A stretch of DNA of 64,000 bases, taken from Leptospira biflexa (lineage in GTDB: Bacteria > Spirochaetota > Leptospiria > Turneriellales > DYLW01). The position numbers were made by a program, and so were the translations under genes. The notes under the pieces were generated by a model, which was given only the letters and a program-made list of their open reading frames with translations, made no database searches and was not told where the DNA came from. Below, one piece after another: positions 48,646-57,949 of the stretch. The stretch is from positions 1 to 64,000 of the forward strand of contig DYLW01000010.1 of the NCBI GenBank assembly GCA_020721865.1, given 5' to 3'. The first letter of the stretch is position 1. Each line of letters starts with the position of its first letter.

Positions 48646-49274
48646 ACGGACTTAAGATAATCCGCTTCTTTTTCCCGCACTTCCTCCATAAAGATTTTGA
48701 ATAATTCTTTGTCCACCGGACGGGTGGCGTTATATCCTTCTTCCATGGTTTCATAGAGTTGGCGGATTCCCATCATCATCGCAGCCATTTTGATGGGCTT
48801 CATGACCATTTCTGCTATGGGGTTTTTGCTGAGTTCAAAAAATGATTCCAGGTTTTCTATGGAAAGGGTGGCCTGCTCCTTTCTGCTTTCAAAGGTATTG
48901 GAGCGGAGCATCAAGCCTTTAAAAACATCACAGGGGATTACTTTCCAGTATTCTATTTTTCCGGAAAGTTCCGGGTCATTTTTCCAGTGGATGGCCATCC
49001 CTTTGTCCAGTTCATCTGTGAGGGAATTCAGACGCAGCAGTTTATCAATTCTGTTTCTGGATTTTTCGCTCAAGATTCCCCGGAAGCGGGAAAATGTTTC
49101 CTGGGCCATCTGGTCCCGCTGGTCTTTTCCTTCCAAAGTGTAAATGCGGTTGAAAAAGAAATTTACCAGCTTTTTTGTCTTATCTTTTTCAAAGTAATCA
49201 TGATATTCCTGAAAAAAACGGTAAATATGCGTTTGGATAATCATGCCATGGTATTCTTCAAGTGTGTATTGCAT
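48603..49274 (-). CDS. Hypothetical protein, FFLEELY-motif-like
   Basis: LVNFFFNRIYTLEGKDQRDQMAQETFSRFRGIL...LNSLTDELDKGMA; convergently overlaps the PAP2 gene by about 43 bp. Confidence 0.65.
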   Translation of the reverse strand: MQYTLEEYHGMIIQTHIYRFFQEYHDYFEKDKTKKLVNFFFNRIYTLEGKDQRDQMAQETFSRFRGILSEKSRNRIDKLLRLNSLTDELDKGMAIHWKNDPELSGKIEYWKVIPCDVFKGLMLRSNTFESRKEQATLSIENLESFFELSKNPIAEMVMKPIKMAAMMMGIRQLYETMEEGYNATRPVDKELFKIFMEEVREKEADYLKSVYGTDLVFPESGIK

Positions 49275-49307
49275 GGATGTTTCTTTGTTTACATGAAATG
49301 GGTAACG

Positions 49308-50195
49308 TCAAGCTTTTTTATTCTCATCCACAGCGGCAATCAGATTGGCCAGAAAGATGGCCGCTCCCCCCACCCATTTTTCCCATCCAATATCTTCCTG
49401 AAAAATGAGCCAGCCCGCCAGAAGGGCAATCCAGATGCGGGAGTTGGAAAGAATGGACCCTTGGGTTGCCCCCACATATCGGTAGCCCACCGTCAGAAGG
49501 TACTGGCCGGCCACCCCAAAAAAGCCGGAAGCCAGAAGAAAATACACGGATAGATAATTCCAAGCAAAAGGATTTTTCCAGTAAAGCCAGACTGCGATAA
49601 TCCCGGTAACAAGGGTACCGATGAGAAACTGGTAGTGGAGAACCGCCCGGCTGGAATTCCTTTTTCTGGCTTCCTTCAAGGCCACCAGAGAGATGCCGGC
49701 GGTCACCGCAGAAAGGATACTGAATATATCCCCCCATTCCATGGATAGAGTGGAATGGCCCAGAAAAAGTGCCGTTCCGGAGAGAATAAAAAACAGGGAT
49801 AAAAAATCCCGTCCGGATATTTTTTCCCTTACCAGAAATGCTGCAAAAAAAGCCACAAAGATGGGATAGGTCATATTCAGCACATTGGCGTTGAGGATGG
49901 ATCCATAGGCCACGCCGGCAAAAAAGAAGACCACCGCAATCAGGTTCCAGACCGCCCGCATCCGAATCCAGGTTAAATCCTGGTATTCTTCTTTTCCCGC
50001 ATAAAAGTTCCATAAAGAGGTGAAAATATATCCCAGAAAAAAACGGAAAAACGCAAAAACAAAAACGGGAATAGCCAAGGAATCCGCGATCTTAATATAA
50101 TACGTGGCCATATAAAAAAAAATGGCGGATAAAATCACCGCAAATTTTCCCCAGAACATGGGAGAGAAAACAGATATTGGCAATTTATTTATCAT
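49308..50195 (-). CDS. EamA/DMT-superfamily transporter
   Basis: Ten hydrophobic segments with internal duplication; YRYVGATQGSILSNSRIWIALLAGWLIFQEDIGWEKWVGGAAIFLANLI. Confidence 0.9.
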   Translation of the reverse strand: MINKLPISVFSPMFWGKFAVILSAIFFYMATYYIKIADSLAIPVFVFAFFRFFLGYIFTSLWNFYAGKEEYQDLTWIRMRAVWNLIAVVFFFAGVAYGSILNANVLNMTYPIFVAFFAAFLVREKISGRDFLSLFFILSGTALFLGHSTLSMEWGDIFSILSAVTAGISLVALKEARKRNSSRAVLHYQFLIGTLVTGIIAVWLYWKNPFAWNYLSVYFLLASGFFGVAGQYLLTVGYRYVGATQGSILSNSRIWIALLAGWLIFQEDIGWEKWVGGAAIFLANLIAAVDENKKA

Positions 50196-50264
50196 AATCT
50201 AAAATCGCCATTTTTTCCCCGGAATGCAAAAGCGTTCCGGATACCGGGGAAGGGAGAATTATGC

Positions 50265-51506
50265 TTAATCCTGACCCGATGCGGAGATGAATTCCTCCAG
50301 TTTTTTCATAGTGGCAGGTACATTTTGGTATCCTAAAAGTGTGCGGATTTTCCCCTCCGGGGAAATAAAGATGACGGTGGGCAGACCCCGCACGCTGTAT
50401 TTTTCCGCGATTTCCATATTGGCTGGGGTTTCCTCCGTGAAATCCAAACGGATCATAACCACTTTGTTTTTCTGTACCCAGGAGCGGAATTCTGCAGAAG
50501 GGAACAACTCTTGTTCCATGACATGGCAGGCATGGCACCAGGTGGCCCATAAATCCATAAGAACCGGGGCATTTTCTTTCTTTGCCGTTTCCATCCCTTT
50601 TTCCAGAGAAGATATCCAGTGGATCTCCCGGGTTACCGCAGGCGATTCCGTGTTGCCTTTGATTCCGGCAAACGGAGTAGTGGCCAAAAAAAGTCCAAAT
50701 GCAGCGATGGTTAAAAAACCAGTTTTTTTCAGCTTATCCATTCCATTTTCCGGAAGCTGTATAATGCGGGAAAGATATAAAAATCCCAGAAAAACCGGAA
50801 TCCCAACCATCAAGGCGGTGGAAATGCGGTAATCCACAGGCGGAAAATTTCCGGGAACCAGATCCTCCCAATAATGAAAACCAGCGGCAATCAAAACGAC
50901 CCCTCCGGCATATTTCACCGCGTTCAGCCAGTTGCCGGGTTTGGGGAGTTTCAATGCAAATCCGCCAATGAGCAGAAAGGGAACCCCCATGCCGATGGAG
51001 AAAGCAAAGGCTTGCAGAATGCCCGGTAAAATGGAATCCTGGGATGCGGCACTCTGGGCTATATGGATCAGCAAAGAACCAAAAAGCGGGGCAGTGCAGG
51101 GGGCTGCTATGAAACCGGAAAAAATTCCCAGAATCAGAGGATAAACAATGGAATTGGATTTTTTTACCTGGAGTTTGTTTCCCAGATTGGGGATGGGGAG
51201 GGGGAGGATATTCATAAACCCCAGACCCAGATAAAAGAATATGATGCCAAAAACGAATATCACTTCCGGTCTGCCCAGATATGCCCCAAAGACGCTCCCG
51301 CTGAATGCGGCCACCAGCCCAATGGCCATATAGGTCAGGGACATTCCCAGAACATAAATCCCGGAAAGGAAAAATCCCTTATACCATTTATCCACATTGC
51401 CCGCCCCGAATATGGCCGTGGTGATGGGGATCAACGGATATACGCAGGCGGAAAGGGAGGAAAGAAGCCCCTGAAGAAATGCTACAGAAAGAGATGTTAT
51501 ATCCAT
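50265..51506 (-). CDS. dsbD: Thiol:disulfide interchange protein DsbD-like
   Basis: GLLSSLSACVYPLIPIT, GFIAAPCTAPLFGSLL, C-terminal thioredoxin ATWCHACHVMEQELF. Confidence 0.93.
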   Translation of the reverse strand: MDITSLSVAFLQGLLSSLSACVYPLIPITTAIFGAGNVDKWYKGFFLSGIYVLGMSLTYMAIGLVAAFSGSVFGAYLGRPEVIFVFGIIFFYLGLGFMNILPLPIPNLGNKLQVKKSNSIVYPLILGIFSGFIAAPCTAPLFGSLLIHIAQSAASQDSILPGILQAFAFSIGMGVPFLLIGGFALKLPKPGNWLNAVKYAGGVVLIAAGFHYWEDLVPGNFPPVDYRISTALMVGIPVFLGFLYLSRIIQLPENGMDKLKKTGFLTIAAFGLFLATTPFAGIKGNTESPAVTREIHWISSLEKGMETAKKENAPVLMDLWATWCHACHVMEQELFPSAEFRSWVQKNKVVMIRLDFTEETPANMEIAEKYSVRGLPTVIFISPEGKIRTLLGYQNVPATMKKLEEFISASGQD

Positions 51507-51510
51507 AAAA

Positions 51511-52842
51511 TTAATTCTCCCCGCCGATGGCTTTTCGTCCGATGCTGTGGTATTCAAAGCCCAGCTCTTTCATAAGCTCCGGAGAAAAGAGATTCCGTCC
51601 ATCCACAATCAGGGGACGCTTCATATTATTTTTTAAAATGTTGAAATCCGGACGGCGGAATTCTGGCCATTCGGTTACTATGGCCAATGCGTCGGCATCT
51701 TCCAGAATGTCATAATAGTTGGGGCTGTACCCAATTCTGCCTGCGAAAATTTTCCGGGCGTTTTCCATGGCCTCCGGATCAAAAGCCCGCACCTTTGCCC
51801 CTTTTTCCAATAGATATTCAATGATGGCTATGGCAGGGCTCTCCCGCATATCATCCGTGCGGGCTTTGAAAGCCAATCCCCACACCGCAATGGTTTTATT
51901 TTGCAAAGTTCCCAGAGCGGCGGATAATTTTTTTGCGACCACCAGTTTTTGGCGGTCATTAACAGAATCCACCGTTTCCAGAATGGACATGGAGGAGTGG
52001 AAATCCCGTGCGGTACGGATGAGGCCCTTCACATCTTTGGGGAAACAGCTTCCGCCATATCCGGGGCCGGGATACAGGAATTGTTTTCCAATCCGGGCGT
52101 CAGACCCAATGCCCCGCCGCACCATGTCAATATCCGCACCGGCCGCTTCTGCGAAGTTGGCTATTTCATTCATAAAGGTGATCTTGGTAGCCAAGAATGC
52201 ATTGGCCGCGTACTTTGTCAGTTCGGCGGAAGTCCTGTCCATCACCAGGATGGGGTTCTGGTTCCGGACAAAGGGATCGTATAAATCCAACATTATATCT
52301 GTGGCTTTCTGGGAATTAGATCCAATCACAATTCTGTCCGGCTTTAAAAAATCTTCAATGGCGGAACCCTCTTTTAAAAACTCCGGATTGGAAATCACTT
52401 CAAAATCAATTTGTGCATTTCTGCTCTTCAGTTCCGCTGTGATAATATCGTTTACCCGGCTGCCGGTGCCCACCGGAACCGTGGATTTATTGATAACCAC
52501 CTTATAATTATTCATATATCTTCCAATATCCCTGGCCACAGCATCCACATATTTCAGATCCACTGCCCCATCGTCATCGGAGGGGGTTCCCACCGCAATA
52601 AAGATCACATCGGAGGATTCAATCATTAGCCTGTTATCTGTGGTGAATTGAATCCGGTTTTCCCGTATATTGCGTACCAGTAAATCCGAGAGACCGGGTT
52701 CATAGATGGGACTGCGACCGTTTTTCAATGTTTCAATTTTATTTGCGTCAATATCGGCACAGATGACTGAATTTCCCATATCAGAAAAACACACTCCTGT
52801 GACCAGACCCACATACCCGGTTCCAACAACGCCAATTTTCAT
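51511..52842 (-). CDS. ugd: UDP-glucose 6-dehydrogenase
   Basis: MKIGVVGTGYVGLVTGVCFSDMGN; KSTVPVGTGSRV; SNPEFLKEGSAIEDFLKPDRIVIG; GPGYGGSCFPKDVKGL. Confidence 0.97.
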   Translation of the reverse strand: MKIGVVGTGYVGLVTGVCFSDMGNSVICADIDANKIETLKNGRSPIYEPGLSDLLVRNIRENRIQFTTDNRLMIESSDVIFIAVGTPSDDDGAVDLKYVDAVARDIGRYMNNYKVVINKSTVPVGTGSRVNDIITAELKSRNAQIDFEVISNPEFLKEGSAIEDFLKPDRIVIGSNSQKATDIMLDLYDPFVRNQNPILVMDRTSAELTKYAANAFLATKITFMNEIANFAEAAGADIDMVRRGIGSDARIGKQFLYPGPGYGGSCFPKDVKGLIRTARDFHSSMSILETVDSVNDRQKLVVAKKLSAALGTLQNKTIAVWGLAFKARTDDMRESPAIAIIEYLLEKGAKVRAFDPEAMENARKIFAGRIGYSPNYYDILEDADALAIVTEWPEFRRPDFNILKNNMKRPLIVDGRNLFSPELMKELGFEYHSIGRKAIGGEN

Positions 52843-53090
52843 GGTGTCATTTATAAAGACAGAAAAGACGCGTAAAGGATTATCCGGGTTGCATATTGGG
52901 AATGCACAAAACACTTGACGTCATACCATGATTTGCATTTATGCCTCCGATGCACTGGCGCATCAAGACACAGTTTTTTTATTATCCTCCGGCTTTTCCC
53001 TTATTCCAAACGGTCCAAAAGCGGTGTAATAACAGAACAGATTATTGTATACGCTTGGGTTTGTATCAAATTTTTAAAATGGAGTAAGAA

Positions 53091-53294
53091 ATGGAAAAAG
53101 GTACTGTTAAATGGTTTAACGAAAGCAAAGGATTTGGATTTATAGCAAGAGAAAGTGGCGGGGATATTTTTGTTCACCACACTGGAATTATTGCCGATGG
53201 ATTCCGCTCCCTAAGCGAAGGGACAAAAGTGGAATTTAATGTAGAAAAAACTGACAAAGGTCCCCGAGCAGTTTCTGTTAAAGCAATAAAGTAA
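53091..53294 (+). CDS. cspA: Cold-shock domain protein
   Basis: [33 protein letters not shown]. Confidence 0.97.
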   Translation: MEKGTVKWFNESKGFGFIARESGGDIFVHHTGIIADGFRSLSEGTKVEFNVEKTDKGPRAVSVKAIK

Positions 53295-53302
53295 AAAAGG
53301 CA

Positions 53303-53357
53303 GAGAACTCCCGTTAGGATAATTTTGTTATCCCGGGAGTTCTCCCGGATTTTTTTC
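53303..53357 (+). terminator. Rho-independent terminator after csp gene
   Basis: gagaactcccg/cgggagttctc perfect 11-bp outer stem with nested ggataa/ttatcc, followed by T-run. Confidence 0.85.
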
Positions 53358-53607
53358 TCTGTAAACCCTTTCCGGATACGATGTGGAGAGGTTGTTTGCG
53401 AACAAATCAGAAGATTAGCATTATTCATCGGTATACTTTGCGGTATTGTCCTGGGTGTCGCAAATCTGTACTATTCCCGGTTTCCCAAACGATTATTATT
53501 CCATAATATGGTTGATGGCCAATTATCCTTAAAATGGAGCCGGTTGCTACGCTTATTCCATAAAAGCCTTGACGCCCGGTGTAAAAATTAAAAACAGATT
53601 TGCAAAT

Positions 53608-53679
53608 CGGGCTGTGGCGCAGGGGTAGCGCACACGTCTGGGGGGCGTGCGGTCGCTGGTTCAAATCCAGTCAGCCCGA
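53608..53679 (+). tRNA. tRNA-Pro (GGG)
   Basis: cgggctgtggcgcaggggtagcgcacacgtctggggggcgtgcggtcgctggttcaaatccagtcagcccga; anticodon loop ctGGGgg. Confidence 0.93.
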
Positions 53680-53692
53680 ATCCGGTTTTGCT

Positions 53693-55150
53693 ATGCCATT
53701 CCAATTATATAATTCAGCTTCGCAAAAAAAAGAAATTTTTACACCCATGGAAAATGGGACGGTAAAGATTTATTCCTGCGGACCCACGGTTTATTATTAT
53801 GCTCATATTGGCAATTTCCGGTCGTATATTTTTGCCGATGTGCTCCGCCGGTCTCTGAAACTCTCCGGATATAAAATCCAGCATGCGATGAATCTTACGG
53901 ATGTGGATGACAAGACCATCCGGGGAACCAGAGAAAAGTTCGCGGATGCGGGGGAAATCACCATCGACCGGTTGAATGAATTCACCGCTCCGTTCATTGA
54001 TGCTTTTTTTGAGGATATGAAAACTCTGGGAATTGAACCCATGGAATACCATCCCCGTGCCACACGTAGCATGGAAGCCATGTCCGACCTTGTGGAAAAA
54101 CTGAAAGCAAAGGGACTGACCTATGAGGAAGACGGCTCCATTTATTTTTCCATAAAAAAATTCCCGGATTATGGGAAACTCAGCCGGGTGGATCTGGCGA
54201 ATGTAAAAACAGGTCTGCGGTATAATACGGATGAATACACAAAGGATGACATCCGGGATTTTGTTCTCTGGAAAAAGGAGAAAGCGGAAGAGGGGATTGC
54301 GTGGGATATTCCTGCAGGGCGGGGGCGTCCGGGATGGCATCTGGAATGTTCCGCCATGATCCAGTCCATCTTTAACGGCCCCATTGACATTCACACTGGT
54401 GGGGTGGATCTTCTTTTCCCGCACCATGAAAATGAAATTGCCCAGAGCCGCAATGCCTATGGCCATTCCTTTGTGAACTACTGGATGCACTGCGAACATC
54501 TGATGGTGGACGGGAAAAAGATGTCCAAATCCGAAGGCAATTTTTACACCCTGCGGGATATTCTGGACAAGGGATTTGATCCCATGGCCGTCCGTTATGC
54601 TCTTTTGTCCGTGCATTACCGGCAGAAATTGAATTTTACCTTCAAGGGACTTATGAACGCGGAGAATACCCTTTTCCGAATCTGGGTTTTTATGAACCGT
54701 CTGCACGGAAGCGATGACCATCCCAAAAGCTGGGATCCGGGGGAAAGAGAAAGTATGGTGGCCTTTCTGGAAAAAACCAGGACCGATTTTATTTCCGCCC
54801 TGGAGGATGATCTGAACATTAGCAAAGCACTTTCCGTTTTTCATGATGCCATCCGTCGGATCAACCAGTTCCTGGATGAACAGAACCAGAAACCGGGGGA
54901 TTTGAAAAAACCCATTCTGGAAACATTTTATTATATGGATTCTGTTCTGAATATTCTGGAAGGATTCAACCGGGTAACGGAAGCGGATTCTGCCTCTCTG
55001 CCGGAAGATATCAAGAGCATAGCATCCCAAAGATCCCGTGCCAGAGAAGAGAAGAATTTTGCCCGTGCGGATGAGCTCCGGGAGAGTCTGTTTCAACATG
55101 GTTATAAAATTATGGATTTTCCGGACGGAACAAAGTTGATCCGGATATGA
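53693..55150 (+). CDS. cysS: Cysteinyl-tRNA synthetase
   Basis: YSCGPTVYYYAHIGNFRSYIFADVLRR; GRPGWHLECSAMI; DIHTGGVDLLFPHHENEIAQS; KMSKSEGNF. Confidence 0.98.
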   Translation: MPFQLYNSASQKKEIFTPMENGTVKIYSCGPTVYYYAHIGNFRSYIFADVLRRSLKLSGYKIQHAMNLTDVDDKTIRGTREKFADAGEITIDRLNEFTAPFIDAFFEDMKTLGIEPMEYHPRATRSMEAMSDLVEKLKAKGLTYEEDGSIYFSIKKFPDYGKLSRVDLANVKTGLRYNTDEYTKDDIRDFVLWKKEKAEEGIAWDIPAGRGRPGWHLECSAMIQSIFNGPIDIHTGGVDLLFPHHENEIAQSRNAYGHSFVNYWMHCEHLMVDGKKMSKSEGNFYTLRDILDKGFDPMAVRYALLSVHYRQKLNFTFKGLMNAENTLFRIWVFMNRLHGSDDHPKSWDPGERESMVAFLEKTRTDFISALEDDLNISKALSVFHDAIRRINQFLDEQNQKPGDLKKPILETFYYMDSVLNILEGFNRVTEADSASLPEDIKSIASQRSRAREEKNFARADELRESLFQHGYKIMDFPDGTKLIRI

Positions 55151-55926
55151 ATCCAGAAGTTATATACGGCATCCATCCGGTCATCTCTCTTCTGGAAGAA
55201 ACCGGTTTTTTCCCCGCCGATGAGATCTTTATACAGAAAAATTCCACCAATCCGCGTCTGGTGAACATGCTGCATAAGGCAAAAAAATCGGAGGTGAAAG
55301 TCCGGTATGCAACATACGCGGAGATTACCCGGATTGCCGGAAATGATTCCCACCAGGGTGTAGCTTTACGCAGAACGGAGAGTCTGGGGATTGAACCGGA
55401 AGACGAAGAAGCCGTGTATGCCTATGCCGCCTCCGAAAACGATGGGAATTTCCCCCGGATTTTTGTGGCTTTGGATAAAGTGACGGATCCCCGCAACGCC
55501 GGTGCGGTCGCACGTTCCTTGGGAGCTTTTGCGTCTGCCGGAATGATTCTGGGCGAGAAAAACGCTCCACCCCTGGGGCCAACCATGCTCAAAACTTCTG
55601 CCGGGGTGATCTCACGAATCCGTATATTCCGCGTGGCCAGTATCTGGAAAATTGCTGCGTATTTCCGGGCTCAGGGAATTCCTGTGCTGGGGTTGGATAT
55701 CCGTGGGGACAATATAAAAGAAGTGGAAAAAAACCTGCACTCCCGGATTCTGGAAAACGGAGTATTAATCATTGCCGGATCCGAAGAAAAAGGGTTGTCC
55801 CGGGAAGTCCGGGCTCAGTGTTCCCATCTCATTCGGATTCCCCACTCCTCCCTTGCGGAGAGTCTGAACGTTTCCGTGGCGGTATCCATTGCCCTCTATG
55901 AAATATCCCGGGAATATTTTTCCTGA
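55147..55926 (+). CDS. rlmB: 23S rRNA 2'-O-methyltransferase, SpoU/TrmH family (RlmB-like)
   Basis: VALDKVTDPRNAGAVARSLGAFASAGMIL; VLIIAGSEEKGLSREVRAQCSHLIRIPHSSLAESLNVSVAVSIALYE. Confidence 0.95.
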   Translation: MNPEVIYGIHPVISLLEETGFFPADEIFIQKNSTNPRLVNMLHKAKKSEVKVRYATYAEITRIAGNDSHQGVALRRTESLGIEPEDEEAVYAYAASENDGNFPRIFVALDKVTDPRNAGAVARSLGAFASAGMILGEKNAPPLGPTMLKTSAGVISRIRIFRVASIWKIAAYFRAQGIPVLGLDIRGDNIKEVEKNLHSRILENGVLIIAGSEEKGLSREVRAQCSHLIRIPHSSLAESLNVSVAVSIALYEISREYFS

Positions 55927-57227
55927 GGGCGGTTCTTACTGAAGAATATTTTTTTGTGGCGGGACAGGATATGAGACCAGTCAAATTTTTTGTTTGCGAT
56001 TGTTTTCCCGTTTTCCACCATTATTTCCCTCTGGTGCGGGTTTTCCCACAGAAAGGATAGTTTCTCTAAAAAGTCCTCCCGTGAATTTTCCCGGAACAGC
56101 AATCCGTTTTTCCGGTGTTGGATCACAGAGGGGATACCTCCGCTTTTGCTGGCCAGTACCGGGCATCCCGCAGCATTGGCTTCGCACAGCACTCGCCCCA
56201 TGGTTTCTGCATCCCGCAGGCGGGTTTTTTTATCCACATGGACAATACTCGCTAAGATAAAAAAATCGGCAGCCCAGTAAAAAGGGGGAGTTTGTTCATA
56301 GGGTACTCTTCCCGTAAAGGTGACCCGGTGCCGGATTCCCAGGGTTTGGGATAGCCGGACATATTTCTCATAACGGCGGCCATCACCCACTACCACCAGA
56401 TGCCAATTTTGGTTTCGCAACCCGGGATTTTTACACTGTGTGGATTGAATATGGGCCAGAGTTTCCAGCAGAAAATCCACGCCTTTTTTATCCACCAGCC
56501 GGCAAACGGTTAGCAGGATTCTTGCGTCCTGTGCAATCCCGTATTTCCGGAGAAATATATCTTTTTGGAAGGTATCCGGGCGGGAAAAAAATTCCGCATC
56601 CACTCCGCCCACCAGCATTTCGATGTTTTGCGGATGGATTCCATGGACGGTAAGCATTTTCTGCGTATATTTACTATTGGCCAGAATCAGGCTGGCTTCC
56701 CGGGCGGATTCCACCGTTTTACGGAGCCGGGTTTTACGCAAGAGAATTTCCACCCATTCCGGCTTGTGCATCTTCCGGAAATAATTATAGAGCGGTCTTT
56801 CTATGGCGGGCAGGGCGACAATCCGGCTTCCCCAGGAATACGGATACACAATCCAGGGACGCAGGATGTCGTTGCCCACAGATCGGCAGACTGTCCGGAT
56901 TCCGGTTGTTTTTTGCAATATTCCATAGAAAATGGTGCTGGCATAAATCCAGTCCGGGGAATTTTTTTTTGCGTATTCAGTTAATAGCCGTATATTGTAC
57001 ATATAGGAAATCCGGGACAGGACGCGGTGGACCGGGAACGGAAGTGATCCATCCGTTTTCCGGCATTCTTCGCTTTCCTCATGGCAGCGGTAGGTGAAAA
57101 CCTGGATTTGTGAACCCATTTCATGAATGAGGCGTCCCAGAAGCAGTGCGTGGGTTTGCATCCCGCCGATGCCGGGGGGGAATTCGGTGAAAATGGCCAG
57201 AATTTTCACGGATGGATCGGGAACCAT
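55896..57227 (-). CDS. Glycosyltransferase family 4 (GT-B)
   Basis: ILAIFTEFPPGIGGMQTHALLLGRLI; ARILLTVCRLVDKKGVDFLLETLA; ETMGRVLCEANAAGCPVLASKSGGIPSVI. Confidence 0.92.
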   Translation of the reverse strand: MVPDPSVKILAIFTEFPPGIGGMQTHALLLGRLIHEMGSQIQVFTYRCHEESEECRKTDGSLPFPVHRVLSRISYMYNIRLLTEYAKKNSPDWIYASTIFYGILQKTTGIRTVCRSVGNDILRPWIVYPYSWGSRIVALPAIERPLYNYFRKMHKPEWVEILLRKTRLRKTVESAREASLILANSKYTQKMLTVHGIHPQNIEMLVGGVDAEFFSRPDTFQKDIFLRKYGIAQDARILLTVCRLVDKKGVDFLLETLAHIQSTQCKNPGLRNQNWHLVVVGDGRRYEKYVRLSQTLGIRHRVTFTGRVPYEQTPPFYWAADFFILASIVHVDKKTRLRDAETMGRVLCEANAAGCPVLASKSGGIPSVIQHRKNGLLFRENSREDFLEKLSFLWENPHQREIMVENGKTIANKKFDWSHILSRHKKIFFSKNRPQEKYSRDIS

Positions 57228-57321
57228 AGTCTTTCCGTTATAGAGATATAAGGAACACGGTAAAATAGTTTTTAGTTTGGCGGTAAAAAATACGAAAATT
57301 AAAGAAGCTATGGATTATCCA

Positions 57322-57948
57322 ATGATAAAAAAAATATTCTCCCTGATCCTATTTTCGAGCCTTTTCATAAATCCATTAGCAAAAATTTGTCCAAAAAGTG
57401 AAAAAATTTCCTATCGCATCAAAGATGGGGATACCTTATCAGAAATCGCACAAAAATACAATGTGCGGGTTGGTGATATCAGAAAATGGAATTTACTTCA
57501 GACAGGCACCCGGATTTTTTCAGGAAAAAAAATTATCATTTATACAAAATCCGGTCCGGTATCCTACTCCTTTTCCCCTTATTCCCCTCCTCATACGTTT
57601 TACACTCCCGTTAAAAGGGGAAAAATCATAAAGCATTTTAATCCTTTTGGAGATTCTCGTAATCTGGGTTTGATGTACCGTATCCCTCCCCGGACGATGG
57701 TAAAAAGTTCCGCATCGGGGAAAGTGATCAAAGTGGATTACTTAAGAGGTTACGGCCATTATGTCATGATTGATCACGGGAAGGGCTGGATTTCCATGTA
57801 TTCCAATCTGTCCAGAGTGGAAGTGCGTGCCGGAAATCGCATTGGAGAGAAAGAAAATATTGGGCGGGGGGAAGAAAAATTGTTTTTTTTAATATCGTAT
57901 AAAGGGGAGCCTCTGGATCCGTTGTCTCTGGGGTTGAAAAGGAGTTGA
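57322..57948 (+). CDS. LysM + degenerate M23/LytM-domain protein
   Basis: YRIKDGDTLSEIAQKYNVRVGDIRKWN; SASGKVIKVDYLRGYGHYVMIDHGKGWISMYSNLSRVEV.. M23-like with missing ligands; start 57310 or 57322. Confidence 0.78.
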   Translation: MIKKIFSLILFSSLFINPLAKICPKSEKISYRIKDGDTLSEIAQKYNVRVGDIRKWNLLQTGTRIFSGKKIIIYTKSGPVSYSFSPYSPPHTFYTPVKRGKIIKHFNPFGDSRNLGLMYRIPPRTMVKSSASGKVIKVDYLRGYGHYVMIDHGKGWISMYSNLSRVEVRAGNRIGEKENIGRGEEKLFFLISYKGEPLDPLSLGLKRS

Positions 57949-57949
57949 T

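Noticed and set aside
53325-53591. 88-aa ORF between the csp gene and tRNA-Pro
   Set aside because: Begins inside the csp terminator and shows no protein-like features
53714-55099. 461-aa minus-strand ORF opposite cysS
   Set aside because: Fully antisense to an unmistakable cysS; low-complexity His/Phe/Gly-rich shadow translation
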